NCBI RefSeq assembly: GCF_032854445.1
Contig: NC_088295.1
Coordinates: 33,531,385 to 33,595,384 of the forward strand
DNA: 64,000 nt
Source of the DNA: Liolophura sinensis
Taxonomy: Eukaryota > Mollusca > Polyplacophora > Chitonida > Chitonidae
Direction of reading: 5' to 3'
Made by a program: the position numbers and the translations under genes. Positions 46,431-57,679 of the stretch are shown here, in pieces. The first letter of the stretch is position 1. Every line of letters begins with the position of its first letter. The notes below the pieces were generated by a model. It made no database searches. It was not told the origin of the DNA and saw only the letters and a list, made by a program, of their open reading frames with translations.

Positions 46431-49045
46431 AGAATGTGTGGTGCCTTTGTCAGAATTATATATCGAAAGGATATTGGTTGCCTTTCCTAGGATTTCAGAA
46501 ATATCTAGTTTTCTTATTAAGTGGCTGTATTGAAGTTTGATTTCAGTGCATTCCCCAAGAAATGCCCGTTGTCTTACTAGGATGTTTCATTTGAAGAAAC
46601 ATCTGATGTCGTTGTTAAGATGCTTTGTGGAAGATATGTATGTTTTATTATTAGAATTGCACGGATATCTGCTTCTTTTATTGGTAAGCTACATTGAAGT
46701 TTGCCTTTGATGTCTTTGATGCAGTGTTTTTAGAAGAAACGTCTGATATATTTGTTGGAATGCTTGGGTGAAGAAATTCGCGATGTCTTTATAAGAATCA
46801 GAAATGTCTGAACGAAAGTCTGCTGTGGAGAAATGTCTAGGGTCAGTAAAGGAATGTCTGGCGCGTTTGCTAGGATGCTTAATAGGAGGCATGTATCGTG
46901 ATTTTGTTTAGCAGCTTAGCGTGGAATAAGTTCAAATGTCATTATTAAGATTCTCAGGTGCCTTACGGTTAGGATGTTAGGATACTGCACTGAACAAATG
47001 CCTTGTGCTTTAGTTAGGGTACAGCACTAAGCAAATGTCTTGTGTTTTAGTTAGGATACTGCACTTAACAAATGTCTTCTCCTTTAGTTTGGATACTGTC
47101 CTGAACAAATGTCTTGTGCTTTAGTTGGGATACTGCACTGAACAAATGTCTTGTGCCTTTGTCAGGACAGTGCACTGAACAATTGTCTTGTGCTTTAGTT
47201 AGGATACTGCACTGAACAAATGTCTTGTTCTTTAGTTAGGATACTGCACTGAACAAATGTCATGTACGTTAGTTAGGATACTGCACTGGTGCCTTTGCCT
47301 GTACAGTGCACTGAACAAATGTCTTGTGCGTTAGTTAGGATACTGCATTGAACAAATGTCCTGTGCTTTAGTTTGGATACTGCACTTAACAAATGTCTTC
47401 TCCTTTAGTTTGGGTACTGTCCTGAACAAATGTCTTGTTCTTTAGTTAGGATACTGCACTGAATAAATCTCTTGTGCTTTAGCTTCTATATTGCACTGAA
47501 CAAATGTCTTGTGCTTTAGGTAGGATACTACACTGAACAAATCTTTTGTGCTTTAGTTTGGATACTGCTCTAAGAAATGTCTTGTGCTTTAGTTTGGATA
47601 CTGCAATGAACAAACGTCTTTTGCTTTAATTAGGATACTGCACTGAACAAATGCCTGGTGCTTTAGTTAGGATACTGCATTGAAAAAATCTCTTGTGCTT
47701 TGGTTTGGTTACTGCACTGGACAAATGCCTGGTGCTTTAGTTAGGACACTGCACTGAACAAATGTCTTGTACTTTAGTTGGGATACTGCACTGAACAAGA
47801 GATCTCTTGTGTCATTGTAAGGATACTGCACTGAACAAATGTCTTCTGCCTTTGTTAGGATGCTGCACTGAACTTGTTCTTTAGTTAGGATACTGCACTG
47901 AACAAATGACTTCTTCCTTTGTTAGGATACTGCACTGAACAAATGTCTTGCTCTTTAGTTAGGATACTGCATTGAACAAATGTCTTGTGCCTTAGTTAGG
48001 ACACTACACTGAACAAATGTCTTGTTCTTTAGTTAGGATACTGCATTGAACAAAATCTCTTGTGCCTTCGTTAGGATACTGCTCTGAACAAATGTCTAGT
48101 GCCTGTGTTACGATACTGAACTGAACAAATGTGTTATGCTTGTGTTAGGATACTGTATGTAACGAATGTCTCTTGTTTGTGTGAGGATAATGAACTGAAA
48201 AGTGTCTAGTGCCTTGTTAGGATACTGCTCTGAACTAATGCCTAGTGTCTTATTAGGATTCTGAATGAATATCTAGTTCCTATGTTAGGATACTGAACTG
48301 AACGAATTTCTGGTGCCTTTGTTAGGACGCTTTACTGAACAAATATCTGGTGCCTTTGTTAGGGTACTGCACCGAACAATGTCTGATTCCTGTGTTAAGA
48401 TACTGAACTGAACGAATGTGTGGTACCTGTGTTAGAATACGGCACTGAACGTCTGGTGTCCTATCACTATCTGTGATAGGATAGTGATCTGATACGAGTT
48501 TAGTGCCTTTGTTAGGATACTGTTCTGAACCAATGTCTAGTTCCTGAGTTACGATACTGAAATGAACAAATGTCTGGTGCCTTTGTTTGGATACTGCACG
48601 AAATGAATGCCTGGTCTCTATGTTAGGATACTGAACTGTAAAGCGCCTAGTTCTTTTGTTAGGATACAGCTCTGAACGAATGTCCATTGAATTTGTTACA
48701 AAACTGCTCTGAACTAATGTCTAGTGCCTTTGTTAGGATACTGAACTGAAAAATGTCTAGTGTCTGTTTTAGGACACTGAAATGAACAAGTGTCTAATAC
48801 CTGTGTTAGGACACTGCACTGAACAAATGTCTAATGCCTATGTTACTGAACAGAGCAAATGTCTAGTCCTTTAGGAGAGAGCTTTATGGAAGGTTTGTGC
48901 GGGCGTCTTTGTCAGGAAATTGCATCCGGATAGTTTATTAATTTAATTGAAGTAATGTCTTGTGTCTTTATTAAGATCCCCTTTGAAAGGAATTCATTTC
49001 TAGTAATTTTGTCAGAATGCTTAATCGAAAGAATTCTTGGTGTCT
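46431..49045 (+). repeat. 37-bp minisatellite, about 50 clear units with decayed edges
   Basis: Between about 46960 and 48860 the unit is 'GGATACTGCACTGAACAAAT' plus 'GTCTTGTGCTTTAGTTA'. The left flank (46430-46960) and right end (48860-49045) hold diverged units sharing 'gtctttgttaggatgctt' and 'gaagaaatgtctg'. The right half (48060 onward) has its own variants (GTCTAGTGCC, GTTAGGATACTGAACTG). No coding frame. Confidence 0.95.
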
Positions 49046-51805
49046 CGATAATGGTGTTTAAAATATGAACGAATCGACCAGATCTTCCACGTTCGTTTAA
49101 GGCATAGGAAACGACCTAGTATCGGGAAACAATATGACCATGATATAATTAAAATAATGTACAAAAAGTGTATCACTAAGTAGCCAGTTTAGATTATTTC
49201 TATGCACACAAGTGCTAACTGTTTGCTAATTTTACTTAAACACCACAAACCTAATCCATATATGTTTGCTAAATGTTAAAGAAAGTATAATATACATGTA
49301 TAACGTAACATGATCTATAACAAATGATGAACCAGGGCCTTACGAAATGAGTATTGGACACCTAAAGGATCTCAACATGTTATGAGTGAATTGCACGTAT
49401 AAAGTATATTCCCAGAAAAAAGGCGGTATAGAAACGTCAATAAATGTGTCGTATCTCAACATGCTTTCAGAATTTTACTGTGGAAGTCTATATGGCTTCC
49501 AAAACTAATAAAACAGCTAAGTTTTGTTCCACGGCTTGGCTTTCACACCTATGTGTTCAAATATATGTTATAAATCAGTCACAATTTATTCCGTTTTATT
49601 CAATTTTCGTCTCACACCTCGATGTTCACATTTACTCATAAAATGACACTTTGTGATGTTGATTTGGAGGTTGTACATTGTCAAGATCGACACATTGCTA
49701 TAACTGCTGTCAATATTGCATCTGGAGAGACGGCAGATAAGAAACAGGATCGGGACTTTTTTCCGCACATCGGCAAAAGTCCGCGAATTGACTGGCTTCT
49801 ACTTTTTGCAATGCTGTCACATACAGTCCACAGTGGTTAGCGTAACAGAAAACAGATAAGCCTTGTCAGCTTACTGACTGACCTTGTTTAATACGCCCTC
49901 AGATTTCTGGCCCTTGCAAAGCCAATGAGAAGGCTATATTAAATCGTTGGTTGATAATCTACCGTTGTGTTAATAACTCCAGCATGAGTGTAGTGCACTA
50001 TGAAAATGCAATCGTGTATATAATATAATATACCGTATATGATGTGTGGTAAATATGTTGCCCTAAAACTTTACATAGTCCATCGGATTGTGAACTACCA
50101 CAGCATAGCGTTCAAACGTCGTCTCTGTGTCAACTTACGGAAGCCAAGGCAAGAGACCCTTCCTGACGAGATACAACTGATGTGGTTAAGTAGCTTGTTT
50201 GTGACAAGAGATCAAGTATTACACATATCATCTAATGTTTGATCTGCATACGCAATAAGCAATTTTTCGAATTCTCTATGCTGTATTATAAGTTCTCAGT
50301 AATATACCTGTTAAATTTGAATTCGCTCGGATACAGGGTTGTGTAGAAAACAGGACAAATCAAATACAGAGAGATTTCCTTGTTTATATACTGTGGTTAG
50401 TTTACATCCCCAGGCCTCAGGGATGCTTAATCCACCATTAGAGTCATTATGTATGGATGCAATGTAATAAAAGATCTACAGCACAGTAAGTAAAACCAGC
50501 GCAGCGACGGCAATGTGACAGTTGACCGTGTTTTTTTTACTGATGACAAACACATTATCAAATTGTACTTCAAAATAAGGTTTTATTCAGTCAATGTGCA
50601 TTTGTCCACCTGTCTAACCATGTCAGATTTGAGGCAACATTTTCATCTCCAAGAAAGAATGTAGCTACCGGTGAAATGGCACGGATTTATTCAGACAAAT
50701 TCTACTGAAACGTTTACCGGAAAGTAAAAGCAAGAAGACATATTGGGAATGAAAGAAAAGTGTTCTTACCACTTACCTTAATTCTTTTGGACGGTATCCA
50801 TTATGTGTTCACACGACGTCAGCTGTGTACCACACCCTCATAACACGCACTACAAGCGATAAGGCAGTGCAAAGGTGGCCCTGACTAGGTCTGCCATTAG
50901 CCAATAAGAAATGTTAACATGATTTTCGATAAGGATAACACACTCTGTTGCTGATTGCTTGTGACATAGCTAAGTAACGGTGTCAAGTCTAGAACTTCGT
51001 GTGTCGTCATCGTCTACGTCCAGACTACACATCTTGACGCTGGCATTATCTTTGTTTTATTCTTAATACTTTGTATACAATGTCTGTTTTTGCTTTCTTT
51101 GCATATATGACGTGAGTACATATTACGTCCGCACATCAATATCTTGCCAAATTACACTAATGCTATAACTTTTTAGTTTTTCAACAATGCCATTTACAAG
51201 TTTACTGGAAATATGAACTTAAACATTTATGTGGTTTGAGCGTTGCTCAGTGAAATAAGCTGATTACAATTCTAATTCAGTGAATATGTATTGTGACAAA
51301 AAAGAGTAGAAAAAAGCCAAACTTTGATTGTACTCGAAACAATCAAACATTGTAAAGACGTAGTACTCGTAAATTTGCAAAAGCAACCCAGATTCCTGAC
51401 CGTTTTGCAGATTTTGGAGTAGGTTTACGACAAGACGTCTAGTCGGTTAGTTTGCTGGGATGGGGGTATTCCCATCTTCTATCTCTACCTGTCGGCCTCT
51501 TCCCTTGGATGATAATAATAACACAGGAAGACCGCCCGTTGGCATCTTATTTGGCCCTCGCTTTAACCAGTCACTCGTTCAAGATAGTTAGCATCCTTGA
51601 ATAGATGGTGCATGTACAGTCACATATCTTTGAGTAAGAACTGGTATTCTTGATTTCAGTACAATACAAAACTTGAATGCGTCTGTAGAATTCCACGGTG
51701 GCTTAAATTATGCCTACGACAATTCTGTAACAACCTAAAAAGTTTTATTGACGGAGATTTTAGCAAGTTTATCCTGTTATCAAAGTTTTTTTAACAAACT
51801 GAAGT
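49046..51805. other. Intergenic, nothing recognised
   Basis: AT-rich sequence with no recognised exon, repeat or RNA gene. Confidence 0.5.
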
Positions 51806-51950
51806 TTTAGGCAATACTCCACAATATTTTACTTATACGACAGCGGCCAGCATAATGGTGGAAAGCTCACCACCATCTGCAGGTTGCTGGAAGACCTTTC
51901 CACGTACATGTACGAAGCCAGTGTGTGCCGGACTTGAACCGACAGCCCAC
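51806..51950 (-). repeat. SINE family 1 fragment
   Basis: Matches 'acttatacgacagcggccag', 'cataatggtgg', 'ccatctgcaggttgctggaa' and 'gacctttccacgtac', then a B-box-like 'ggacttgaaccgacagc'. Internal deletion in the core and no intact head. Confidence 0.85.
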
Positions 51951-54900
51951 CCTACGCACACACACTTCCGACCCCAACATACTAGTTCGGGAAAAAGTTT
52001 GTTAATATTAGTGTAAATTGTTAAGTTTAATATCAAAATCGCGTTATAAATGAAAGGCTGTGGTGAAGTAAGCTGTTCTACCATTTACAAACTGCTCTGG
52101 TGGACTGGTCCTCTTACCTAACCCCGTCTCGCCGACAGTAGGTGAAATTTACCTGTGCAGGTTTTCTTTTTGCAGCGTGAAGAGAACAAGACCAGGACAA
52201 AAGTAACTGCAACGAGTTCATGCTTCATGATTGTTCATCGGTTGCATATGGCATTTAGCTACCTTACGTTTCCACTCTTTATTCATATACAGTGGAAAGA
52301 TTCCATAATGACGGGACAGAGGCAGATATGATCCTAGATAGCTCTGTATAAAAGCTGTTCACTAAGAAGATTCTAACAGATGCTTTCTGTCTGTATCCAA
52401 CCCAAGTCCCCGTGCCACAGACAGTGTGGTTTTTTCTGGCGTAATCAGCAAAGCAGACGAACTACAGAAAGCAGATTAGTCATAAAGAGATAGTTATAAA
52501 TACTGCTCATGTCTGTTACATTATCCCGATACTATCTAAGGTGATACAACTACAATTATCAAAATGGCGTCACCTTCGTGGAGGCTTGGTCTAGGTAACA
52601 AAGAAGACAGCATATATAACACCTTGCCGACAACTTGGTAGTCCTTTCTTATCAACATCTGCATTGGTCTAAAGATACTCTCTAAACACACGGGAAAGGC
52701 TGTTATCGAGACTAACTTCCGGCAGAGAGGACGGCTTATTTTAGAAGCTATAATGGTCTTAACGAGAAGGAGAAGATAAGTCCAGCGGCTCTCGATCTTT
52801 GACCAGCAGGTGGCGTTCTCACACATAATTTCTCCTCTCTCACATCTTGCCATCTCTCTACAGAAGGTTGTCTCAATGCCATGACCTTCCCACAGGGCGT
52901 CTTCATGTAGAAAACTTTACTCAGCAACTTCACAGACATTCAGAAAGTTTTTTTTTACTGCTTGGGCGATATCTTTAATAATAGCGTCTAGATTTATTAC
53001 CGTGTCTGAACAGACACCACGAATTTATAGACTTTTTTTAACTTTTCACATCACTTTAGATAGAGTACCTGAATAAATTAAATTCTATATTAGGTCAAGA
53101 AACATGATGACGGTGTCATACTGACGGTGACTGTGTTATGGCATATAAATTGTTTCGAACGTTTCTAGAAAAAATATTTAAGTTGGAATAAAACATTTAC
53201 ATTCCGTTCAGATAAGCTTTTGAAATGTGACATCAAAACCAAAATTTACACAGTGAATGCTCCAAAAGACAATAACAATGCTGATCATGGACATGTTGTG
53301 TTTCACTCAAAACAACTTCTTGCTTTTCGTGATCCTTTTAGGATCGGGAGATAAGTAATTCACCGTTACTCCGATTATACCTTTTAACAGTTCACCTAGT
53401 ATAGAGCTTAGTCGATCGTTGTCAATACATACCGCTTCTCCTCTTGTCAGAGAACATTTGACGGTCTAAAACTGCTGGTCGCAGTTTCCATTTGCGAGAA
53501 ACAAGCCACAGTATTGATCATTATATACACATTTATTTGCAACGTTCGCCGTACAAATGTCAGTATTAGCCCTACATGAACAAGAATAATAATAACACAG
53601 TAACGAGAGAATGACTGACATCATATAACCACGCCCCTGGCAACCAGAAGAACCAAATAAAAACACTCTGTTCACCACAGTTTGGAGTCAATCTTTTCTC
53701 CAGTCTGTTACAATATGAGGTATCCCAGTATATCACAACCATTGTGTGACGTCACAGGATCCCCTGTATGCCTAAAGTGTGCACGTCCACAAAGTCTCCT
53801 TCTCTTTACCAGCTAACAAAGTCTCCTATCAGACGTTTTTTAAGCAATACATCGGCAGCTGAATATAAATGGACAAGGAGAATATATATTTTTGCAGTGC
53901 TAATCGAATTTACCATCCCGTCATACCCTAAAACTGTAATAATCATCCAAATTATTAGAGCTTTTAAGACAGAAAGTGATATTAAATGACATCAGTAACT
54001 GAATAAGGACTGTAATTTAAAAGGGGTCAGTTTCTTAGCTTGTTGCAACTCCGCAAACAAATAAAAGTAGACATTTCCAGTTTTCGATTCCATTCATCGA
54101 TCTCAGTAAATACGAATCCATCCACCTCATCAGTTCCAAGTCGTTACATATAATCACTTGACTAGTTCATAGGCAGATAATCATAAGATGCGATAACGAT
54201 TTTCACAGTTTGACACCAGTCAGTCTAACTCACATATTTACATAATATGGTATAAATAAGCGATCGTTATAAATATCCGTTTGCATTTAAATGGCACAGA
54301 CAATGCCGTAAATGATATACTGAAGACCCATCAAGCTTCTATGTAAAAACACGAGGAACTTGCTCTGAAAATACGTTAATATCACGGTAATCTATCTTAA
54401 TAACAGAAAAATAGTCTGTGCTATAGACATATGAAATACATTATGACGTCGCGACAAGGAAACACGAATCACAAAGCATTTCGTGTATTTTTTGCATCTT
54501 GCAAAACAAGAAATTACCTTCATAAATATTATATGAAAGCTGTGGAAAGGGTACTTCGACATACACTATGAAATATAATTTAGACACACAATTTACCACA
54601 GGCAATATGGCTAAACTTTCTTCTTTGTATTTAATCTAAGTATAATTGAGTGTGAAATCCAGCGGTTTCGACATGTAAACCTGTAAAGCTTCTAACAAAC
54701 ATTCCACTATCATGGTATACCATTATCTTTTGACGCTTACACCCCCATATGTGCTTATCTACTTATTGACTATTAATTTTAATTCGTTACTTTACACTTA
54801 CACTATTTTCCAACCCTGTTAGCCTGTTAAAACAAATCGACAATACTAACAAGTCAGAATTTTCGTTTCAAAGAAAATAGCGCCTAGAGCATACTGTATC

Positions 54901-56363
54901 AAAGAATACTGTCTGATTCAAAATAAATAATCACACCAAATTATATAAAAACAGAATGAAAATAATCAGGAAATTCGGTGTAAAATGGTACAACACGGGA
55001 TAATGCTTCCCGAAAATAAAATGACGAGAGCTTATTGTGTGAACAAGTCAATCAGGAGGGTGAGGCAACCAGACAGGTGTGTGCGCGTAATGACAAAACA
55101 TCCACATATATCACACTGGCAATATGGTAAACTGAACATCAACGGAGTTTGACTTGACACCAGTACAATTATATACTTACTTCTCTACAGTAACATTTTA
55201 AACATGAACAGATTATGAACTACTTGATTCTGTAGAAATTTTATACATCGATCTAAACCCTTACATTGGTCTACCCGTCCCGCCCATAAGCGGCCCGAGC
55301 ATATCTAAACATGTACATGGATGCCATAGCACTATTGCTCCTGTAGGCTATGTACAAAACAGCAACATTAATCTTCATTTCTTAATTACATATATCATAT
55401 ATATGTCTTCTCATATATAAATACGACAATGAGAAGAAAATAATTTATATCATACATATTTGTAATGCAATCTCCTCAAGTCAATTTACGACAAGTTATA
55501 ATGCTGTCAGATAGTAAGAATGAAATCGCGTGAACCAGTAAGCGTCTATATTTCACAGTCAGTCTGACGAAGCATGCATATCTATAACATCCGGCATTGG
55601 TCAGTCACCTACAACACATGCTTGTTGGCTAAATTCTGAAGTTCACATAGCCAAAGCAATAAATACAAGTTGTAGAACTATATTTTACGTTCACAGAATT
55701 GGATTTCATCATTGCGTGAGTCCACGATTTGGAGTCAGCATCCACGAAGTATATCGGGAGTTTATGAAAATAAGGTAATCATACCTGTTACCACATTCAC
55801 CGTTATCACGGGTCAGTATCTGTTCACGCGCAGTTGTCATGGCTGAGACACCGTTCAACCATATGATTGTTACACAGCCGGATATGCCCTCTTCCTTTTG
55901 GTGAACGGTACTCATTTGCCTACACACGCCCTGATTAGCAATTCGTAAGCCTACGTGTCAAAAATGCACTTTACCATCATCTTATACAAACATATCCCAT
56001 TGAGCAATCAGCTTAGCAAATCTGCTTCTATGGCAGCCTGTTCTCGTTCAAGGGTAGCGAGATTCCGAGGAGAAATGGCACTGACTGGTGTCCACTATAA
56101 CCATGGAAATACACGAGTTTCGCCAGACAAAACCTGGCTGGTCATTTGCCCCCCTTTTAACCGGGCTTAATATTCTGGTAAGTCTCGATGGGGAGTCGGT
56201 TGTGGAAATCCGTGAGGGATCGGTTTAGGCCATGTGCCAATTAGACAGCCTTACCGCTACTAGTATTTTGCTGCTGTTTGGCACAGATCAGTCGCCATTT
56301 GAACCGGTACCGATATACCCCGATTATGTCTTGGCTTATAGCCTTTGATGGAATATCAACATC
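51951..56363. other. Intergenic / NDNF downstream region
   Basis: No recognised genes. The last several hundred bases before 56363 are presumably the NDNF 3' UTR, which is read right to left. Confidence 0.45.
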
Positions 56364-57679
56364 TTAACATTTATCCTTGGTTCGTACCCTAACACTGTCA
56401 TAGGGCATGCTTAATCGTCTCTTACTCACATAAATATCTAAAATATAGTCTGTACCTGGCTTTAAATCAGAGATTTTTTCAGTCTTTACCGATCTTTTTT
56501 TGTTCTTATGACGAAAGTAAGCACACTTGACTTTCTCGCTCTTTTTCCGATACTTCGGTCCTTCACACATTACACTGGTTGACTTTTTGTATGAATCGTT
56601 CACTTCTCGTTTATAAATGCAATACTTTTGTCTTTTTTCTGTCACCATCCATCCGATTGTGACTGAATTGCACTTAATCAGACTTTGATAAACATTAATC
56701 TGTGTGTTTTCCGGCAACTTTGGGTACAGAAACTTGGATGGCCGAGTTGTTGCCAAAATTGAGAATTGGCGAGCCTTTCTGCCTTTCATTGAAACCATTA
56801 TAAAGTACTTACTGGGCTGTGCGTCGTCGATAGTGAAATATTCAAGTGACTTTATTTTGGCTTTCTTAATTAGTGACTTCTCCGAATAAAGCTTCATTCG
56901 TACGGAGCCCCCACAAGGGTTAATAGAAAGCATGAGTTGTTCGGCCGGTGATTTTAGCTCATACATGAATTTCTGCGATCTCAGCCTTCTCTTCAGAGTA
57001 ATAGATTTAGCTTTGCCGTCTGAGAGTTTCACGGTTGTCTTCGCACTGCTTTTTGTCCTGGCTCTGATGCTCGTGCCCAGATGGGAGATCATTCGTTTTG
57101 ACGTTGTATCCATGACGAACACATCGATGTAGTACATTTGTCCCTGGCGAAGGCCCTTGTAGCTGTAAGCCGTTTTATTGCCAATACACTTGTAACTGAA
57201 ATCTCTCGCCGGTGCTGCTCGAACTGGAGACATCGTTCTCCTGGTTGACTTGAAGTTCTTCTTGTAGAAAAAAGACCACCGTTTTAACTTGGGTTTGTCT
57301 CCAAAAGCGTACGATCGGAAGCCGCATTGCGTTTTGTAGTTCTTCTGTCGATTAATGGCCACACAGTACTGGACTGGCACAGCCTGGTCAGGATGTGACG
57401 ACCAAGATATCTTCAGACGTCGTTTCCCTTTCTGTCGAACATTTACCTTACCGAGAGTGGAAGACCCACTGTTCGTTATCGCAGTGTGGTCATGTGATAC
57501 CCGAGCGAATAGTTTCACAAAAGTGTCACTATCCAGTGATTTCACATCAATTTTGTATATGCCAGACTCCGCACTGCCCGTAGAGTAGCTGTTACGTTCA
57601 TCTCCAGAGTAACGGTAAAGACGTAGGCCCAGAGCTTGGCTACTTGTCGAACGGAACTGGTCGTTAAGCTCATCGTAAT
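56364..57679 (-). CDS. NDNF: NDNF last exon
   Basis: 1,316 bp after acceptor 'tatttccag' (minus strand). The frame begins DYDELNDQFRSTSS and is open for 437 residues to the terminal Cys and TAA. Most of the FN3 region sits in this single exon. The sequence is rich in Lys and Arg, as is usual for this family. Confidence 0.95.

Noticed and set aside
46960-48860. Regular short repeats suggesting a CRISPR array
   Set aside because: Units are contiguous with no unique spacers, and the genome is clearly eukaryotic.
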